Assembly: GCA_905215855.1 (NCBI GenBank)
Contig: CAJMRT010000066.1
Coordinates: 1 to 7,141, forward strand
DNA: 7,141 nucleotides
Origin: an uncultured bacterium
Lineage (GTDB): Bacteria; Bacillota; Clostridia; Oscillospirales; Acutalibacteraceae
Direction: 5' to 3'
The notes beneath the pieces are model-generated. The model searched no databases. It had not been told where the DNA came from and saw only the letters and a list, made by a program, of their open reading frames with translations. This document shows, in pieces, positions 4,941-7,141 of the stretch. Both the position numbers and the translations under genes were made by a program. How positions within the stretch are numbered: position 1 is the first letter of the stretch; every line of letters starts with the position of its first letter.

Positions 4941-6161
4941 TTGGGTTATAAATCTTTAGATAAGCTGTTTTATTCTGACAAAGAAAATTATGAAAAAATT
5001 TACAACGAAAGGTATAAAAGCGAATACGCAGTACACTTAGATTTTCTGATACACGATAACCCTGCTTTTTTTGTGATGATACCCGAATTTATTACGAAAA
5101 TTCGTGACATTTATAAAACCGATAAGCAAATCAAAGCTTTAAGGGATTCATTACCCGAAAAAGCAATTGACCATTTCGCTATCAGATGTTTGGTTGATGA
5201 AATTGTAAAGACAAATGATATTGAAGGTGTTTACAGCTCAAGAAGAGAAATTAACAGTGTCTTGTCAGAACTGGAAACAAAGAGCCACGGGAAGCGTTTT
5301 ATGGGGCTTGTGCAAAAATATCTTATGTTGCAAAAAAATGAAACTATGTCCTTTGACACCTGCGAAGATATCCGCAACCTGTACAATGATTTAGTATATT
5401 TTGAAATCGAAGAAGATAACCCGTCTGATTTGCCTGACGGTAAAATCTTCAGAAAAGATTCAACAAGCGTCCTCAGTGCAACGCAAAAAGAACTTCACAG
5501 AGGAGTTAATCCCGAAGAAAAAATTATAGAGTGTATGAATAAAGCGTTGGCAATACTTAATGACAAAAGCATTGAGTGTGTTTTCAGAATATCAATTTTT
5601 CATTACCTCTTTGGTTACATTCATCCTTTCTATGACGGCAACGGAAGAACATCCCGTTTCATCAGCAGTTACTTGTTGTCAAAAGAATTTGAATCAATTA
5701 TCGGTTACAGAATGTCTTATTCTATTAAAGAGAACATAAACGATTACTACAAGGCATTCAAGGTGTGTAATGACCCGAAAAACAAGGGAGATTTAACTCC
5801 TTTTATAATTATGTTTACCGATATTATTGATGATTCGTTGCACAAGTTGGTGTACGCTTTGGAGAAAAGATTAGAGCAACTGACACATTACGGAAAGTGC
5901 ATTATCTTTCTGCCTAAAGGCGCCGACGAAAAATATAGTGATCTGTATTTTTTGCTTATTCAGGCAAGTTTGTTTTCCGAAAGCGGAATAAGCACAAAGG
6001 AACTAATGGATGTTATGAAATTAAGCAGAAGTACAGTTACAAACAGGTTAAACACCCTGTCCGATTACAGTTTAATAATCAAAAAAACTTTAGGCAATAT
6101 CCGTTGCTACAGTCTCGACATAGATAAAATAGATACAATAATGGAAGAGATAAATAAATAA
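4941..6161 (+). CDS. Self-inhibited (class II) Fic-family AMP-transferase with C-terminal winged helix
   Basis: This protein has 406 residues from the TTG start. Fic enzymes usually move AMP from ATP to a hydroxyl side chain of a target protein in the cytoplasm. The full catalytic motif HPFYDGNGRTSR (228-239) is intact, including the catalytic histidine H228 and the phosphate-binding GNGR. An upstream flap segment (about 167-180, FRKDSTSVLS) fits the target-docking hairpin. TNDIEG (91-96) matches the inhibitory motif (S/T)xxxE(G/N), whose glutamate blocks productive ATP binding. Its place well before the catalytic motif defines class II, so no separate antitoxin is needed. The C-terminus (about 335-395) is a winged helix with recognition helix LSRSTVTNRLNTL (361-373), similar in layout to SoFic-type proteins. 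It is a single-gene unit with its own promoter and a terminator 33 nt downstream. Target unknown; a toxin-like, stress or phage-defence role is possible. Confidence 0.88.
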   Translation: MGYKSLDKLFYSDKENYEKIYNERYKSEYAVHLDFLIHDNPAFFVMIPEFITKIRDIYKTDKQIKALRDSLPEKAIDHFAIRCLVDEIVKTNDIEGVYSSRREINSVLSELETKSHGKRFMGLVQKYLMLQKNETMSFDTCEDIRNLYNDLVYFEIEEDNPSDLPDGKIFRKDSTSVLSATQKELHRGVNPEEKIIECMNKALAILNDKSIECVFRISIFHYLFGYIHPFYDGNGRTSRFISSYLLSKEFESIIGYRMSYSIKENINDYYKAFKVCNDPKNKGDLTPFIIMFTDIIDDSLHKLVYALEKRLEQLTHYGKCIIFLPKGADEKYSDLYFLLIQASLFSESGISTKELMDVMKLSRSTVTNRLNTLSDYSLIIKKTLGNIRCYSLDIDKIDTIMEEINK

Positions 6162-6193
6162 AAAAAAAACCGCCCTGACCTGTTGTCGCACCA

Positions 6194-6231
6194 AAAAAGA
6201 AAGTACTCAAACGGGTACTTTCTTTTTATTT
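6194..6231 (+). terminator. Strong intrinsic terminator after the Fic gene
   Basis: The arms at 6194-6208 and 6213-6227 pair over 15 positions (one G-U) around the loop AAAC. The stem's A-rich 5' side and T-rich 3' side run into TTTTTATTTT. It ends the Fic transcript 33 nt after its stop. The A-rich left arm means it could also work on the minus strand. Confidence 0.88.
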
Positions 6232-6316
6232 TACCGTCACGCGTGAACAGGGACTCGAAGGCGAGCGTTTTGTAGGGGAGAAACCGTTCTCATTACATCA
6301 AAATCCTCACTAACCC
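6232..6316. other. Short GC-richer spacer with a TCACGCGTGA palindrome; no gene seen
   Basis: About 85 bp lie between two terminator-like hairpins. It holds a perfect 10-bp palindrome TCACGCGTGA (6237-6246) and a stretch GGGACTCGAAGGCGAGC (6250-6266) that is GC-richer than its surroundings. On the minus strand this contains TTCGAGTCC, similar to a tRNA T-loop, but without the flanking pairing. No promoter or coding sequence is convincing. Confidence 0.4.
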
Positions 6317-6355
6317 AAACACCCCTTATCTTACAAACGGATAAGGGGTGTTTTT
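6317..6355 (+). terminator. Second terminator-like hairpin between the converging Fic and XRE genes
   Basis: AAACACCCCTTATC (6317-6330) and its perfect complement (6340-6353) form a 14-bp stem with a GC-rich core and a 9-nt loop, followed by a T-run on the plus strand (6351-6355). On the minus strand it directly follows the XRE stop codon but has only a short T-rich tail, so it probably works best for plus-strand transcripts and partly in both directions. Confidence 0.8.
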
Positions 6356-6677
6356 ACTCATTAACTTTATTCCTTTTAAATTCAAGGAATTTTATATAAT
6401 CGAGGACATCATTGCAGTCCTCTTTTGTAAATGACTGCGGAAGAGGGGCAGTTCGGTTGTTGCGGTTGAACGAAAGCGGTTCGTCAATCAGACCGATTAG
6501 GTAATCGACCGACACATCAAAAAGCTTTGCAATGATTATTTTTGAATTATCGTCGGGGTCACTGCGGTTACATTCGTAGGATGATATCGTGTAGTGTGAC
6601 ACGCCCAAAAGCTCCGCAAGCTGTGCCTGCGACACTCCATGGTCTTTGCGAAGTTCCTGCAAGCGTTCACCAATCAT
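6354..6677 (-). CDS. XRE-family helix-turn-helix regulator
   Basis: This 107-residue protein has an N-terminal XRE domain: RLQELRKDHGVSQAQLAELLGV (5-26), then the recognition helix around SHYTISSYECNRSDPD (27-42) and AKLFDVSVDYLIGL (50-63). The remainder is a short tail with KEDCNDVLDYIKFLEFK (85-101), perhaps for dimerisation. It has no peptidase or ligand domain. The ATG at 6677 has GAGGTGA 4 nt upstream. The gene is divergent from the zinc-ribbon gene at 6837 and shares a 159-bp control region holding a palindrome over the latter's transcription start. It probably represses that gene and perhaps itself. It is distinct in sequence from the XRE repressor at 2761-3108, sharing only the fold. 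Confidence 0.88.
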   Translation of the reverse strand: MIGERLQELRKDHGVSQAQLAELLGVSHYTISSYECNRSDPDDNSKIIIAKLFDVSVDYLIGLIDEPLSFNRNNRTAPLPQSFTKEDCNDVLDYIKFLEFKRNKVNE

Positions 6678-6705
6678 AATATCACCTCATATATTTAATA
6701 ATTTA

Positions 6706-6736
6706 ATTATAAGTATTTTGCGAATTATTGTTTGAA
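6706..6736 (-). promoter_or_regulatory. Candidate promoter of the second XRE gene
   Basis: A perfect minus-strand TATAAT (6711-6706) lies about 29 bp before the start codon. The best -35 choices are TTCAAA at a long 19-bp spacing or CAAACA at 17 bp, both weak. The region is very AT-rich, so the -10 alone is modest evidence. Confidence 0.4.
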
Positions 6737-6761
6737 ATTATGAGAAATTTTAGAATTTTAA

Positions 6762-6790
6762 TTGACAAGTGTGAAAATCTGCATTATAAT
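6762..6790 (+). promoter_or_regulatory. Perfect consensus sigma-A promoter for the zinc-ribbon gene
   Basis: TTGACA (6762-6767), exactly 17 bp, then TATAAT (6785-6790). Both boxes and the spacing match consensus. Such a promoter would be very strong unless repressed, which fits the palindrome just downstream. Confidence 0.85.
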
Positions 6791-6801
6791 TCTCGTATAA
6801 G

Positions 6802-6817
6802 CTGTGAATTTTCACAG
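6802..6817. promoter_or_regulatory. Probable operator CTGTGAA-TT-TTCACAG
   Basis: Perfect 7-bp arms around a 2-bp centre, covering roughly +5 to +20 of the transcript from the consensus promoter. A further half-site, TGTGAAAAT (6770-6778) in the promoter spacer, is the exact complement of ATTTTCACA (6808-6816). The divergent XRE protein is the natural candidate binder, by inference. Confidence 0.65.
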
Positions 6818-6836
6818 TAACAAGGAGGAATTATTT

Positions 6837-7141
6837 ATGTATTGTCAAAAATGCGGCAAACAAATTGCTGACGGAAGTGTATTTTGTCAGCACTGCGGCG
6901 CACAAATAGGAAGTGTTGTATCAGATAATTTTTCTAATCAAAATGTAAATCAAAATTTTAATGTACAGCATACCGAAAAGCATGAAGAACCAATAAAAAA
7001 CAAAGAAGAATTTATTGCCGATTTCCGCGCAAAGCACCCTGAACGAATGGTATATATAGTTATATTTATTATTTTAGAAATTGTTTCAACAATCGTATTT
7101 ATAATGAATGTATCATCTTATATAGATCATCACCGTGATGA
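6837..7141 (+). CDS. Zinc-ribbon protein with one membrane segment (3' end cut by the window)
   Basis: The first 101 residues are visible and the frame is open at the window end. The N-terminus is a canonical zinc ribbon, MYCQKCGKQI...FCQHCG, with C3, C6, C17 and C20. It is followed by a low-complexity Asn/Gln/Val linker (about 30-45: SDNFSNQNVNQNFNVQ), a charged segment, and a hydrophobic helix (about 71-92, VYIVIFIILEIVSTIVFIM). This layout is common in small Bacillota membrane proteins of unknown role. AAGGAGG lies 8 nt before the ATG, and a consensus promoter with a palindromic operator lies upstream. The divergent XRE gene probably controls it. Substrate or partner unknown; the missing C-terminus may carry the functional domain. 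Confidence 0.82.
   Translation, partial: MYCQKCGKQIADGSVFCQHCGAQIGSVVSDNFSNQNVNQNFNVQHTEKHEEPIKNKEEFIADFRAKHPERMVYIVIFIILEIVSTIVFIMNVSSYIDHHRD

Noticed and set aside
4656..6112. 12-bp direct repeat CCGTTGCTACAG at 4656-4667 and 6101-6112 bracketing most of the Fic gene, considered as insertion or att repeat.
   Set aside because: The second copy lies inside the Fic coding sequence, and about one 12-bp match is expected by chance among all position pairs in a window of this size.
6237..6270. A tRNA gene or 3' tRNA fragment on the minus strand, suggested by TTCGAGTCC.
   Set aside because: The T-stem does not pair (C instead of G before TTC), and there is no CCA or cloverleaf partner sequence.
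1..7141. CRISPR array, rRNA or known riboswitch.
   Set aside because: No regularly spaced repeats, no conserved rRNA segments and no recognisable riboswitch core were seen on either strand.

Overview
The window looks like part of a low-GC Bacillota (Clostridia) genome, probably a gut Ruminococcus/Oscillospiraceae-type organism. This rests on AT-rich intergenic DNA, strong GGAGG-type ribosome binding sites, sigma-A promoters and the style of the phage genes. The taxonomic placement is inference. Positions 1-4643 read as the replication/lysogeny portion of a prophage or related integrative element. No integrase, structural genes or clear att sites are visible, so its boundaries are unknown.

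Left arm, minus strand: a large primase/SF3 helicase (77-2398). It is preceded on the same strand by a 15-codon ORF with its own ribosome binding site and a small hairpin. A divergent control region (2525-2760) carries three related 17-bp sites of the form TTCAC-N5-CGTGT. One lies in the spacer of the predicted repressor promoter and one beside a candidate promoter for the primase arm, as in a phage immunity switch.

Right arm, plus strand: a tight operon of an XRE/Cro-CI-type repressor (2761-3108), a very short ImmA/IrrE-type metallopeptidase (3105-3329, ATGA overlap) and a membrane protein with three zinc ribbons, one transmembrane helix and a TPR-like tail (3345-4643). The last sits where lysogenic-conversion or exclusion genes often lie. 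It has a plausible internal start that would give a shorter isoform.

After about 300 bp with a hairpin, a possible tiny ORF, a strong promoter and a perfect 13-bp inverted repeat at the predicted transcription start comes a self-inhibited (class II) Fic AMP-transferase with a C-terminal winged helix (4941-6161). It ends at a strong intrinsic terminator. A second hairpin and a short unexplained, GC-richer stretch follow.

The right end holds a divergent pair: a second XRE regulator (6354-6677, minus) and a zinc-ribbon membrane protein cut by the window edge (from 6837, plus). The latter has a perfect consensus promoter (TTGACA-N17-TATAAT) followed by a palindrome that could be the operator. 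Twice in this window, then, an XRE regulator is next to a zinc-ribbon protein with one membrane segment, with the Fic gene between the two. That recurrence is the most interesting context here, but any functional link is inference.
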